A DNA stretch of 64,000 bases, taken from Streptosporangium album (GTDB lineage: Bacteria > Actinomycetota > Actinomycetes > Streptosporangiales > Streptosporangiaceae). Numbering within the stretch: position 1 is the stretch's first letter; the number at the start of each line of letters is the position of its first letter. The notes below the pieces were generated by a model. The model saw only the letters and a program-made list of their open reading frames with translations, made no database searches and was not told where the DNA came from. Position numbers and translations under genes: made by a program. The stretch is taken from contig NZ_JACHJU010000001.1 of the NCBI RefSeq assembly GCF_014203795.1, forward strand, positions 3,286,001 to 3,350,000. Reading direction: 5' to 3'. Of the stretch, positions 26,917-35,506 are shown piece by piece.

Positions 26917-28575
26917 CTTGCGATTTAACGTCACTCTCGGTGTTCGTTGCCGGTCGTTACGGTCTTTCGGTAGGGCGGACGCTTGTCCTTCGGCCGGTTC
27001 CTTGATCCTTTTGGGCGTCCGGGTCCGGGTCGGGTGAGTTTCGGCGAGCCGGCGGGCGTCCCCAATTTCGCACGGAGACGGCGAAAGCCGAGGCGGACCC
27101 GGTACGGGCTGAGCGGCCTTCCCGGTTCGGGGCGTGGATGCCAGGGGCGGCGCAGGTCATCGACGTGCGGGCTGGCCAGCCGGAGTTGGGCGTAGGCGGC
27201 CATGATCAGATGCATCCAGCGGTCGGTGGCCTGCGCGGAGGAAAGGTGGGCGCGGGCCATGCCCAGGTAGACCTTGGCGAACCGGTGGAAATGCTCTTGG
27301 TCGAAGCGACGCAGGTAGGCCTTCCACAGCAGATCCACCAGATCCAGATCGACCTCGACGGGCCCGGCATGCCACAGCCAGAGATCTTTGGTGGGCTTGC
27401 GGCCGTCGGGCAGCCGGTCCACGACGATCTGCAGGACGGTACCGCGCACGATGGGCAGCCGCTCATCGGCGGGGTGACCGGCCCAGCGACCGGTGCGGGT
27501 GAGCTTTTGATGCAGGCCCTTCCACGCGCGTACCCTCACGGTGCCGTACCGGGCCGATCCTGCGGCCAGGTCGATGTCCGGGGCATACCGCTTGGCCGCA
27601 TCCGAGCAGGAGAACTCCTGGCCGTGACGCTTACCCGCGCCCATTTCGCCAGGTCGCCGGGGTTCGGGGTCGGCGTAGAAGACGCGGGTGGCGCGCAGCC
27701 GAACCAGGACCTGAACGTGCCGACCGGTCAGCGCGTGGGAGATGTCGGTGGCGTAGTTCCCGGCGTCCAGCATGATCAGCGGCGGCGGATCGCCCCCGGT
27801 GAGCCGGCCGGTCGACTCCAGGTCCGCCAGCAGGCCGGTGATCTGCTCGATGGTGACATCGGTGTGCTCCTGGCTCGGCCGCAGCCGGCGCGCCTCGATC
27901 GGGTCCACCCATGAGGAGTCTCCCCACTGCACACCCACCAGCAGGCTGTAGGGCCAGCCGGGCAGGAACTTGTCGCCGCCCTTGCCGCGTACCTGCACCA
28001 TCACCCGCTCGTCGGCATATTCGGCGTCGGGCCGCGCGTCCGGCGTGATGTCCAGCGCGAACATCAACGGCTCGCCCGGCCGGGCCGCGGCAGACACCCC
28101 GAGCAGCAGGCGCCGCAGCCCGCCCGCGTCGATCCGGCCCTGATCCAAAGCGGCGTAGACCGAGCCGTGCCCGCGGCGGAACTCCGGCTCCATCGACAAC
28201 TCCACCGGCGAGCGCACCGGCCCCTGCGCGCACAGCAACGCATCGGTGAGCTCGAACAACGCGTCCGCCCGGCGCCACAAGAGCCGGTGGAGGCCGGCCC
28301 GGAAATCGATCAGGGGACGAAGATGTGACCGACCGGATGCCCCAATGTGCTCCGTCACCTCGCGCGCTGCTGCGATAGTCGGCATCTGCGGCCACCTCTC
28401 GGGTCTCCGGCGTCTTGACAACACCGAAGATGGAGATGGTGGCCGCTCTCTTGGGCGCGACACGCCGTACCACGACGGTTACATTCCGGTGCATCCCGCC
28501 ATGTCGCAATAGTCCTACTATCGGCCGCTATCTGCCCCAGACTGCACCAACACCCGGACCTGCTTAAATCGCAAG
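26917..28575. mobile_element. Complete insertion sequence, 1659 bp, with terminal inverted repeats
   Basis: CTTGCGATTTAA (26917-26928) and its exact reverse complement TTAAATCGCAAG (28564-28575) bound one transposase gene. CTAAG flanks both ends (26912-26916, 28576-28580) as a target duplication of 4-5 bases (CTAA fits the YTAR preference of IS701-like elements). The element lies between the SixA and FUSC genes and disrupts no CDS. Intact ends and ORF suggest recent, possibly active insertion. Confidence 0.9.
26931..28385 (-). CDS. DDE transposase of the insertion sequence
   Basis: 484 residues. Candidate acidic residues are in MFALDITPDARPDAEYADERV, LIMLDAGNYATDISHALTG and the C-terminal EVDLDLVDLLWKAYLRRFDQEHFHRFAKVYLG (the Y-R-E helix typical of IS4/IS701-like DDE enzymes, with Glu at DQEHF). 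The C-terminus is a basic tail (GRPKGSRNRPKDKRPPYRK). ATG 28385 follows GAGAGG; a longer start at 28463 is possible. It resembles a large group of actinobacterial 'putative transposases' of about 480 residues. Confidence 0.88.
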   Translation of the reverse strand: MPTIAAAREVTEHIGASGRSHLRPLIDFRAGLHRLLWRRADALFELTDALLCAQGPVRSPVELSMEPEFRRGHGSVYAALDQGRIDAGGLRRLLLGVSAAARPGEPLMFALDITPDARPDAEYADERVMVQVRGKGGDKFLPGWPYSLLVGVQWGDSSWVDPIEARRLRPSQEHTDVTIEQITGLLADLESTGRLTGGDPPPLIMLDAGNYATDISHALTGRHVQVLVRLRATRVFYADPEPRRPGEMGAGKRHGQEFSCSDAAKRYAPDIDLAAGSARYGTVRVRAWKGLHQKLTRTGRWAGHPADERLPIVRGTVLQIVVDRLPDGRKPTKDLWLWHAGPVEVDLDLVDLLWKAYLRRFDQEHFHRFAKVYLGMARAHLSSAQATDRWMHLIMAAYAQLRLASPHVDDLRRPWHPRPEPGRPLSPYRVRLGFRRLRAKLGTPAGSPKLTRPGPGRPKGSRNRPKDKRPPYRKTVTTGNEHRE

Positions 28576-28637
28576 CTAAGTATTCCGAAGATGGGCAGAA
28601 AGGTGCCATCCCCGTCCTGACGACCTCGGAGGGTGGC

Positions 28638-30725
28638 ATGCGGAAGATCACCGAGGCGCTGCGAGGCGACTTTGTGATCTCCCGACGCCCGGCCTGGGGG
28701 TACGGCCTGCTGTGCGCGCTGGGCATCTGTCTTCCGCTGCTGTTCGGAGTCGTGTCCGGCCACGTCCCCCAGGGCGCGGCGGTGGCGTTGGGGGGCTATC
28801 TCACGACCTTCGGGGACGCCCCCGGCCTGCCGTACGGCGAGCGCATCCGCAAGCTGCTCGTGGCCACGCTCCTGGTCACGTTGGGCTCCGGCCTCGGTGC
28901 GCTGATCCAGCCCTACCCCTGGCCGGCCGTCGCCGTGATGGGCCTGGTCGCCATGGCGAGCGCCTACTGGCCGGTGATCAGCATTTCCTCGGTGCTCGCC
29001 GTGGCCCTGAGCTACTTCTCCCCGGCGAGCATGAGCGCGCCGGCTCACATGGGGGTCACGGCGGCCGGCGGGCTGTTGATGACACTGCTCCTTGTCGGGC
29101 TCTGGCCGGTACGCCGTCTCCGGCCGCTCCGCGTGGCCTTCGAGGAGGCCGGTGAGGCACTCGCCGGCCTGCTGGAGGCCGCAGGCCGGGACCAGCTCTC
29201 CGACGAGAGCCGGGAGGCGCTGCGCCGCCGTGCGGTCACCGCGCGGGACGACGCGGCCAAGGCCTTCTCCCGCTACTGGATCTCGGAGGAGGACAGCCGG
29301 GCCCTGGAACGGCTGCTGGCCACGCTGACCCGCATCTTCCACGAGACCGTCGCCCTGCGGGTGCTGCGGGCGGCGGCCGTACAGACGGACATCCGCACGG
29401 AGTGGACCGCGGAGCTCGACGAGGCGACCGGCGCACTGGCCCGCGCACTGCGGGAGGCCGTGACGACCGGCTGCTCGACCGCGGTGCCCGCGGCACTGAG
29501 CGCCATGGGGCGGTTCACCGAGCGGGTCGAGGAGATCCGGCTGTCGGCTCACGCGGGCGGCGCGCCGCTGCCCGCGGCGGTGCTCCTCGGGCAGATCCGC
29601 CGATGTCTGGACCGGATCGGGATGGCGGTGCGGTCGGTGGCGCAGCAGGCGGCCGAGGGGGTCGAGATCGGACCGCGCCTGCCCCGGTTCGGCCGGCTGC
29701 GCAAGCCGGTGTTCTCGTCCGGTCCTCATCCGCTGCGGCTGGGCCTCGCGGTGACGCTGGCCATGGCACTGATGTTGCTGGCTCACGAGCACTACGCGAA
29801 GTGGTTCGTGGTGACCGTGATCGTCAGCCTCCGGCCGGCCTATCGCGACACCGTGGAGCGGGTGGTGCTGCGCGCGACCGGCACGGCGGTGGGTGCGACG
29901 GGCGCGGCGGTGGTGCTGGCGGTCGCGCCGGGTCAGTACTACCTGATCGTGTTCATCACGGCCTGCGCGGCGCTGGGGTTCGCGTTCCGGGGAGCCAGCT
30001 ACGGCTACTGGACGATCTTCGCCACGCCGCTGTCGCTCATGCTGTCGGACTTCTCCCTGCGGCTCGACTGGGCCGCGGCGGCCCTACGGGTGGTCCTCAC
30101 GATCGCGGGTGGGGCACTGGCGCTGCTCTTCGCCCGGCTGCTGTGGCCCAGGGGACAGCGGGCGGAGCTGAACGGCAGGATGGCGGAAATGCTCGAGGAG
30201 CACGCGGCCCTGGTGCGGTCTCTGGCCGACCAGGAGCCTGACGAGGTACGCGCCCGGACCTTCTCGGCGGCCGAGGCCGCCGACCGGTTCTCCGACTCCC
30301 TGGATCAGCTGGACAAGGAGCCGGGAGGCAGCGCGCCGCAGCGGCTCAGGGACGCCGTGCCCGTCGCCCGGCGGCTGCGTGACAACGTGCTCGCCCTGTC
30401 CGCCCTGCCGCCTCCGGGTGAGGAGTCCGGGCCCACGGCGACGATTCTCGACATGGTCGCCGACCGGCTGGAGAACGTCGCCGAAGCGGTCGGCACGGAG
30501 CGCCCGGCGGCGCCGGCCGACGATCTGGACGGCGTCCTGGACGAGCTCGGTGAGCACGTGGACGTGCTCTCCGCCCGACGCCTGGACGAGGTGGCCGAGG
30601 GGGCGGCCGACGAGATGACAGGGGTGCGTCGCGGGATCAGGCACGCGGCCGCCGCACAACCCGCCCTGAAGGGGCTCAGCGCCGAGGCGCTCCGGCTGGC
30701 CTCGCTCATCGCTCCACGACGGTGA
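28638..30725 (+). CDS. FUSC-family membrane protein (aromatic-acid-exporter type)
   Basis: A 695-residue protein with two FUSC modules. The N-terminal half has five to six TM segments (about residues 15-160), a soluble helical region follows, then a second set (about 370-500) with WFVVTVIVSLRPAYRDTVERVVLRATGTAVGA, the hallmark of FUSC/YccS exporters. A long helical C-terminus ends at Arg-Arg. It may export aromatic acids or act on envelope stress. It starts 58 bases right of the IS repeat, so IS-driven transcription is possible. It overlaps convergent serB by 20 bases. Confidence 0.85.
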   Translation: MRKITEALRGDFVISRRPAWGYGLLCALGICLPLLFGVVSGHVPQGAAVALGGYLTTFGDAPGLPYGERIRKLLVATLLVTLGSGLGALIQPYPWPAVAVMGLVAMASAYWPVISISSVLAVALSYFSPASMSAPAHMGVTAAGGLLMTLLLVGLWPVRRLRPLRVAFEEAGEALAGLLEAAGRDQLSDESREALRRRAVTARDDAAKAFSRYWISEEDSRALERLLATLTRIFHETVALRVLRAAAVQTDIRTEWTAELDEATGALARALREAVTTGCSTAVPAALSAMGRFTERVEEIRLSAHAGGAPLPAAVLLGQIRRCLDRIGMAVRSVAQQAAEGVEIGPRLPRFGRLRKPVFSSGPHPLRLGLAVTLAMALMLLAHEHYAKWFVVTVIVSLRPAYRDTVERVVLRATGTAVGATGAAVVLAVAPGQYYLIVFITACAALGFAFRGASYGYWTIFATPLSLMLSDFSLRLDWAAAALRVVLTIAGGALALLFARLLWPRGQRAELNGRMAEMLEEHAALVRSLADQEPDEVRARTFSAAEAADRFSDSLDQLDKEPGGSAPQRLRDAVPVARRLRDNVLALSALPPPGEESGPTATILDMVADRLENVAEAVGTERPAAPADDLDGVLDELGEHVDVLSARRLDEVAEGAADEMTGVRRGIRHAAAAQPALKGLSAEALRLASLIAPRR

Positions 30726-31929
30726 CGCCGTCCTCGGCGTCGGCGGCCTCGACCTCGGCGCGCGGTATGCCGAGCAGGTAGAGGATCGAGTCGAGGTAGG
30801 GCACGTTCACCGCGGTGTCCGCGGCCTGGCGGACCACCGGCTTGGCGTTGAACGCGATGCCCAGGCCGGCCGCCGCGATCATGTCCAGGTCGTTGGCGCC
30901 GTCGCCGATGGCGACGGTCTGGCTGATCGGGATGCCCGCCTGGAGGGCGAAGCGCTCCAGTGCCCGCGCCTTTCCTGGACGGTCGACGATCTCGCCGACG
31001 ACCCGTCCGGTGAGCACGCCGTCCACGACCTCCAGGGTGTTGGCCGCGGAGTAGTCGATGCCGAGATCCTCGACGAGGGCGTCGGTGAGCTGGGTGAACC
31101 CGCCGCTGACGATCGCGAACCGGTAGTCGAGCCGCTTGAGCGTCCGCACCAGCGTGCGGGCGCCGGGGGTGAGCACCAGCTCCTTGCGGACCTTCTCGAA
31201 GATCTCCTCGGGGAGACCCTCCAGCAGCGCGACTCGGCGGCGCAGCGATTCGGCGAAGTCGAGCTCGCCGCGCATCGCCTCCTCGGTGACCCGGGCCACC
31301 TCGTCCAGGCAGCCGGCGTGCGCCGCCAGCAGCTCGATCACCTCGGCCTGGATGAGCGTGGAGTCCACGTCCATCACGATCAGCCGCTTGGCCCGGCGGT
31401 GCAGGCCGGCCCGCTGCACGGCCACGTCCACCTGCTGCGTGTGCGCCTCGGCGGCCAGCTCGGCCCTGAGCGTGTCAGGGTCGGCGCCGGAGACGGCCAG
31501 CTCGATGCAGGTGACCGGGTAGTTGGACAGTCGCTCGATCCGGTCGATGTTGGCACCGGCCGCCGCGATCCGGCCCGCGATGCCCGCCATCGCCGCGGGC
31601 TGCAGGGGCGCGCTGAGCACGGTGACGTGCAGTCGTCCGCGCCTCCGCTTCTCCTGCGGGTCGGAGCCGGTGGACAGCTCGACGTGCAGTCCCAGATCCT
31701 CGGCGGTCCGTTCGACGGCGGCCCACAGGGCGCCTATCGTGCTGCCCGTGCCGGTCGGGGTGTCGCCCGCGTATGCGACGAGGACGCCCAGGGTGAGCCG
31801 ACCGCGGATGACGACCTGCTCGACATCGGCGACCACGACCGGGAAGCCGGACAGGACGGCGAAGAGCCTTGAGGTGACGCCCGGTCGGTCGGGGCCGGTC
31901 AACGTGATCAGAAGCGTGCGCTGGTTCAT
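30706..31929 (-). CDS. serB: Phosphoserine phosphatase with two ACT domains
   Basis: A 407-residue HAD-family enzyme for the last step of serine synthesis. Two N-terminal ACT domains (about residues 5-85 and 98-180) suggest serine feedback. The HAD motifs are DVDSTLIQAEV (motif I), SGGFT (II), K in RPGKARALE (III) and GDGANDLDM (IV). The length matches mycobacterial SerB2. ATG 31929 is preceded by TAGCGT 8 bases away on the minus strand, so it is near-leaderless. Confidence 0.95.
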   Translation of the reverse strand: MNQRTLLITLTGPDRPGVTSRLFAVLSGFPVVVADVEQVVIRGRLTLGVLVAYAGDTPTGTGSTIGALWAAVERTAEDLGLHVELSTGSDPQEKRRRGRLHVTVLSAPLQPAAMAGIAGRIAAAGANIDRIERLSNYPVTCIELAVSGADPDTLRAELAAEAHTQQVDVAVQRAGLHRRAKRLIVMDVDSTLIQAEVIELLAAHAGCLDEVARVTEEAMRGELDFAESLRRRVALLEGLPEEIFEKVRKELVLTPGARTLVRTLKRLDYRFAIVSGGFTQLTDALVEDLGIDYSAANTLEVVDGVLTGRVVGEIVDRPGKARALERFALQAGIPISQTVAIGDGANDLDMIAAAGLGIAFNAKPVVRQAADTAVNVPYLDSILYLLGIPRAEVEAADAEDGVTVVER

Positions 31930-31971
31930 CGTTGTCTACGCTACTTGGCCCCGGAATAGAGCGTGAATGGG

Positions 31972-32044
31972 GTTCATCATCCGGACGCCTGAAGTTCGTG
32001 GTCCTCCCCCGTCCCGCGTCACCTGCGGCTGACTTCATGAAGTC
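31972..32044 (+). promoter_or_regulatory. olsB operator region: palindrome and PHO-box-like repeats
   Basis: GACTTCATGAAGTC (32031-32044) is a perfect 14-base palindrome that ends exactly at the olsB ATG. Upstream, GTTCATCATCC (31972-31982) and GTTCGTGGTCC (31994-32004) are exactly 22 bases apart, two units of the 11-base spacing of actinobacterial PhoP boxes. The middle unit fits poorly. Both calls need testing. Confidence 0.4.
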
Positions 32045-32758
32045 ATGACGACCATCCCCGTAGAGCCCCGTGTGGCTCGCTACACGGTCGGGCTGGCCAG
32101 TACCGCCGCCGAGCTGCGCGAGGCCCAGCGCCTGCGCCACCAGGTGTTCGCCGAGGAGATGGGCGTTCGGCTGGACACCCCCGTCACCGGTCTGGACGTC
32201 GACCCGCTCGACGCCTACTGTGATCACCTGCTGGTACGGCGCGGCGACACGGGCGAGGTCGTCGGCACCTACCGGTTGCTCGCTCCCCGCCGGGCCGACC
32301 GGCTCTACTCCGACTCCGAGTTCGATCTCGGCGCGCTGGCCCCGATCCGGCCGGACATGGTCGAGGCGGGCCGGGCCTGCGTGCACGCCGACCACCGGCG
32401 CGGCGCGGTGATCGGGCTGATGTGGGCGGGGATCGCACGCTACATGCTCACCGGAGGGTACGGCTGGCTGGCCGGGTGCTGCTCGGTGCCGGTGGCCGAC
32501 GCGGCCGGGCTCATGGACCGTCTGCCGCTTTCCCCGCCTGAGTATCGCGTCATCCCGCACCGCCCCTGGCGCGACGGCCCGAGCCCCGAGCGGGCCACGG
32601 TGCCTTCTCTGCTGCGGGGCTATGTCCGCCTGGGCGCGTGGGTCTGCGGCCCTCCCGCCCACGACGCCGACTTCGGCACGGCCGACTTCTTCGTCCTGCT
32701 CTCGACGGCCGGCCTGGCACCTCGCCACCGGCGGCACTTCCTCGGAGCCCTCACATGA
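32045..32758 (+). CDS. olsB: Ornithine-acyl-ACP N-acyltransferase-like (OlsB)
   Basis: A 237-residue acyltransferase of the GNAT/autoinducer-synthase-like fold. Family pattern: RYTVGLASTAAELREAQRLRHQVFAEEMG, YCDHLLVRRGDTGEVVGTYRLL, SEFDL, EAGRACVHADHRRGAVIGLMWAGIARYM. OlsB adds a 3-hydroxyacyl chain to ornithine to make lyso-ornithine lipid in the membrane. The next gene is the matching OlsA-like O-acyltransferase, with a 4-base overlap, so the pair forms ornithine lipid. The C-terminal LGAL tail is ordinary. Confidence 0.82.
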   Translation: MTTIPVEPRVARYTVGLASTAAELREAQRLRHQVFAEEMGVRLDTPVTGLDVDPLDAYCDHLLVRRGDTGEVVGTYRLLAPRRADRLYSDSEFDLGALAPIRPDMVEAGRACVHADHRRGAVIGLMWAGIARYMLTGGYGWLAGCCSVPVADAAGLMDRLPLSPPEYRVIPHRPWRDGPSPERATVPSLLRGYVRLGAWVCGPPAHDADFGTADFFVLLSTAGLAPRHRRHFLGALT

Positions 32759-33618
32759 ACCCGTGGCTCCCGGTGGCGCCGTGCATGCCCGCCACCTGCC
32801 TCACGCGCTCCGCTCCCGGGGTGTCCCGGCTCCGCCGTACCCTGCGGCTGGCGGCCGTCGTCTCCATGGTCCTCGCCGGGGCGGTGCTCGCGTTCACCGT
32901 TCGGGGGTGCGGTGTGGCGCGTCGGATCCGGTTGACGAGCGCCTGGTCCCGGCTGGTGCTGCGGGCTCTCGGTATCCGGGTGGAGGTGCGACGGGGCTTC
33001 ATCTTTCTGGCCGGTTCCGCCGCTGGACTCCGTGTGGCCCCCTCCGTCGAGTCGGCACCGCTGATCGTGGCCAACCACGTGTCGTGGCTGGATCCGCTCG
33101 TCATGGCCGTCGTGCTGCCGTCCCGCCTGCTGGCCAAACGCGAGGTCCGGGGCTGGCCGGTGGTCGGTGGGCTGGTGGCGGGGGCGGGCGCGCTGTTCAT
33201 CGACAGGGAAAGGCTTTCGGCGCTGCCCGAGGCGGTCGGCGGGGTGGCCGCGGCCCTCCGGGAGGGCCGGCCGGTGGCGGCCTTCCCCGAGGGCACCACC
33301 TGGTGCGGCCGGGAGATGGGCGCCTTCCGGCCGGCCGTGTTCCAGGCGGCACTGGACGCCGGTGCTCCGGTGCGACCGGTGGCACTCCGGTACCTGGACC
33401 GGGACGGTGCCCCGGCGTCCGCGGCGGCCTACGTCGGTGACGACACCCTGTGGTCCTCGATCTGCCGGGTGGTCGCGTTCCGGGGACTGACGGTGGAGGT
33501 GACGTTGCTCCCTCCGGTCCAGGCCGGCGACCGCCGCTCCCTGGCCTGGGCGGCGGAGTCCTCGATCGCCTCCGTGGTGGTGGCCCCGTCCGCGCACGGC
33601 ATCCGGGTCGCCGCCTGA
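32755..33618 (+). CDS. olsA: 1-acyl-glycerol-3-phosphate acyltransferase-like (OlsA)
   Basis: A 287-residue membrane-associated acyltransferase. Motif I NHVSWLDPLVM (about residues 105-115) has the HxxxxD pair, and motif III FPEGTTWCGREMG is present. An N-terminal hydrophobic segment (AVVSMVLAGAVLAFTV) anchors it. Because it is coupled to OlsB, it probably O-acylates lyso-ornithine lipid; a role in phosphatidic-acid synthesis is an alternative. ATG 32755 overlaps the olsB stop. Confidence 0.8.
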   Translation: MNPWLPVAPCMPATCLTRSAPGVSRLRRTLRLAAVVSMVLAGAVLAFTVRGCGVARRIRLTSAWSRLVLRALGIRVEVRRGFIFLAGSAAGLRVAPSVESAPLIVANHVSWLDPLVMAVVLPSRLLAKREVRGWPVVGGLVAGAGALFIDRERLSALPEAVGGVAAALREGRPVAAFPEGTTWCGREMGAFRPAVFQAALDAGAPVRPVALRYLDRDGAPASAAAYVGDDTLWSSICRVVAFRGLTVEVTLLPPVQAGDRRSLAWAAESSIASVVVAPSAHGIRVAA

Positions 33619-33652
33619 ACGGAGGGACCGCCTGGCGGCAGGCGCGGTCGCG

Positions 33653-34372
33653 TCACCCGGGGTCGGGCCCCTTCCGCGGAGGGATCACCTGTCGCCGCGG
33701 CCCGAGGTAGGCGATGACGGCGGCGACCCTGCGGTGGGTGTCGGGGCTGTTCTCCAGCGCCAGTTTCAGGAAGATCGAGTTGACGTGTTTCTCGATCGCC
33801 GAGACCGACAGGTGCAGGGCGCGGGCGATACCGCCGTTGGACAGGCCGTGAGCCATCTCCCGAAGCACGTCAAGCTCCCTGGGGGTCAGCTCGGCGGGTG
33901 GCGGGTTGCCGCTCACCCCGCGCCTGGCCAGCAGGCCCTCCACCACCTTGGGGTCGATCACCGAGCCGCCCGCGGCCACCGACCGGATCGCGCCGAGCAG
34001 TTCGTCGATGTCCCCGACCCGGTCCTTGAGCAGGTAGGCGCGCCCCTCGGTGCCGTCCCTGAACAGGTCCAGCGCGAACATGGCGTCGGAGAACTGGGAG
34101 AGCACCACGACGCCGATGTCCGATGAGGCGTCCCTGATCCGGTGCGCGGCGTCGATCCCCTCCATGCCCGCACGTACGATCCCGGCCGAGCCGGGCATCC
34201 GGATGTCGGTCATCACCACGTCGGGCCGGAGCCGCCGGGCGGCGTCGAGCAGATCGTCGGCGGTGCCCACGGCGGCCACCACATCGATCTCCCCGGAGGC
34301 CTCCAGGAGCCGGCGGGTGCCCTCGCGCACCAGATAGTGGTCCTCGGCCAGGACGACCTTGAGCTCAGCCAT
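33653..34372 (-). CDS. NarL/FixJ-type response regulator (orphan)
   Basis: 239 residues: receiver domain with acidic pair ED (VVLAEDHYLV), phospho-acceptor Asp in VVMTDIRMPG, Ser of LSQFS and Lys of LLKDR; then a LuxR-type HTH (LTPRELDVLREMAHGLSNGGIARALHLSVSAIEKHVNSIF). There is an unusual insertion (SAGIVRAGMEGID) after the phosphorylation motif. No kinase gene is adjacent; the kinase at 37448 is encoded elsewhere with its own regulator. Confidence 0.88.
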   Translation of the reverse strand: MAELKVVLAEDHYLVREGTRRLLEASGEIDVVAAVGTADDLLDAARRLRPDVVMTDIRMPGSAGIVRAGMEGIDAAHRIRDASSDIGVVVLSQFSDAMFALDLFRDGTEGRAYLLKDRVGDIDELLGAIRSVAAGGSVIDPKVVEGLLARRGVSGNPPPAELTPRELDVLREMAHGLSNGGIARALHLSVSAIEKHVNSIFLKLALENSPDTHRRVAAVIAYLGPRRQVIPPRKGPDPG

Positions 34373-34516
34373 GGGCCGTGTGATGTGCGGAGACGGTCAT
34401 GGGGAGATCCTGCCCGCTCGACGGGCCCGGCGCATATGAGGCTGTCCGCACGTCTGGTGGCCCACCCGGGAGCCACCGGACGGCGGGACACCCCGCGCGG
34501 CCGGCTCCGGACGCCG

Positions 34517-34547
34517 GAAGCCCCCGTCCTGGGGCACAGGACGGGGG
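34517..34547. terminator. Hairpin between secreted-protein gene and response regulator
   Basis: AGCCCCCGTCCT (34517-34528) pairs perfectly with 34536-34547, a 12-bp stem with loop GGGGCAC. It probably terminates the secreted-protein gene on the minus strand (stop at 34575). Confidence 0.7.
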
Positions 34548-34574
34548 CTCCGGGTGAGCTGAGGCGCCGTACGG

Positions 34575-35150
34575 CTAGCGCGCGACGCGCGTGCTGTGCT
34601 GCTTGCCGAAGAACCAGCTCTTGACGCCGAGGCGCTCGAGCTCATCCCGGCTCAGCGTGTCCGCGCCCGTGGGTACGTCGTAGGCCAGCACGCCGAGGGC
34701 GGTCTTCAGCGTGCCCTTGGCGTCCTTCTTGACCTTGAACTCGAAACCGAACGAGACGGAGCCGCCCTTTTCGAGCTTCTTGTCGACCGCGCAGACCACG
34801 ATCCGCTCCTCGGCGGCGCACTGGGCCTTCTTGGGCCCCCAGTAGGAGCCCCCCTTGGCGCTGATGTCGACGTTCTTGGGGACGTAGGCCACGACGAAGT
34901 AGGAGCCGGGGTCGGAGCTGTACGGGCCGGCGTTCGTCGCCTTGATGGTGTAGGTGATCTTCCCGCCGGGACGGACCTTCGTGGAGGCCGTCGCCTTGAC
35001 GGTGAAGGTCGAGTAGGGGTTGTCGGCCTTCTTCGCGACCGCGGCGGGAGCCTTGGCGGAAGCAGCCGAGGCCGGTGAAGCGAGCATCATCGTGCCCGCG
35101 AGCGGAGCGACGAGAGCGAGAGCAGCGATCTTGTAGATCGGGTGGCGCAT
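34575..35150 (-). CDS. Secreted DUF11/CARDB-like beta-sandwich protein
   Basis: 191 residues with a Sec signal peptide (KIAALALVAPLAGTMMLASPASA, cleavage after ASA at about 29). The mature part has STFTVKATASTKVRPGGKITYTIKATNAG and FVVAYVPKNVD, like the DUF11 repeat of surface proteins, and one Cys pair (QCAAEERIVVCAV). It ends in a basic tail without an LPXTG anchor. Lys codons are frequent and it is hydrophilic, suggesting an exported wall-associated protein. Function is unknown. Confidence 0.75.
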   Translation of the reverse strand: MRHPIYKIAALALVAPLAGTMMLASPASAASAKAPAAVAKKADNPYSTFTVKATASTKVRPGGKITYTIKATNAGPYSSDPGSYFVVAYVPKNVDISAKGGSYWGPKKAQCAAEERIVVCAVDKKLEKGGSVSFGFEFKVKKDAKGTLKTALGVLAYDVPTGADTLSRDELERLGVKSWFFGKQHSTRVAR

Positions 35151-35259
35151 TAAACGTCTCCCAGTTGAGGGGGGCGGGGGTATTGCGATGATCCCCGTTT
35201 AAAGTTCGCAGATTTTTACCACATTCAACCGGGAAAACGGAAACAATATTTATATTGCC

Positions 35260-35406
35260 TCATTCTTCTCGGAGTGCCCGGTGTGGCGGACATACCGTGC
35301 CGACCGGAGTCCCCGCCGCCGGCGTGCCCGCGCTCGCGGACCCGGGGGTGAACAGCAGGCCTCCCGCCAGGGCGGCGGCGGTGAAGACGGTCAGATGCGG
35401 GCGTAT
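35260..35406 (-). pseudogene. Relic of a small secreted protein with ATA in place of its start codon
   Basis: The frame reads (I)RPHLTVFTAAALAGGLLF followed by TPGSASA and then GTPAAGTPVGTVCPPH to a stop, a classic Sec signal peptide with a short 22-residue tail. No ATG, GTG or TTG lies between the upstream stop and the signal peptide. ATA (35404-35406) sits 6 bases after GGAG, exactly where a start is expected. It could be a pseudogene whose ATG mutated, or rare ATA initiation. The downstream part seems truncated. Confidence 0.5.
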
Positions 35407-35506
35407 TTCTCACTCCAGTCGGAATCCGGGGTTCCCGTCCATTGCTGCGGCCAGCTTGCGGCCGCCGGCTTGGAAACCCCTTGTGAATGACCGACCAGGA
35501 CCGGGG

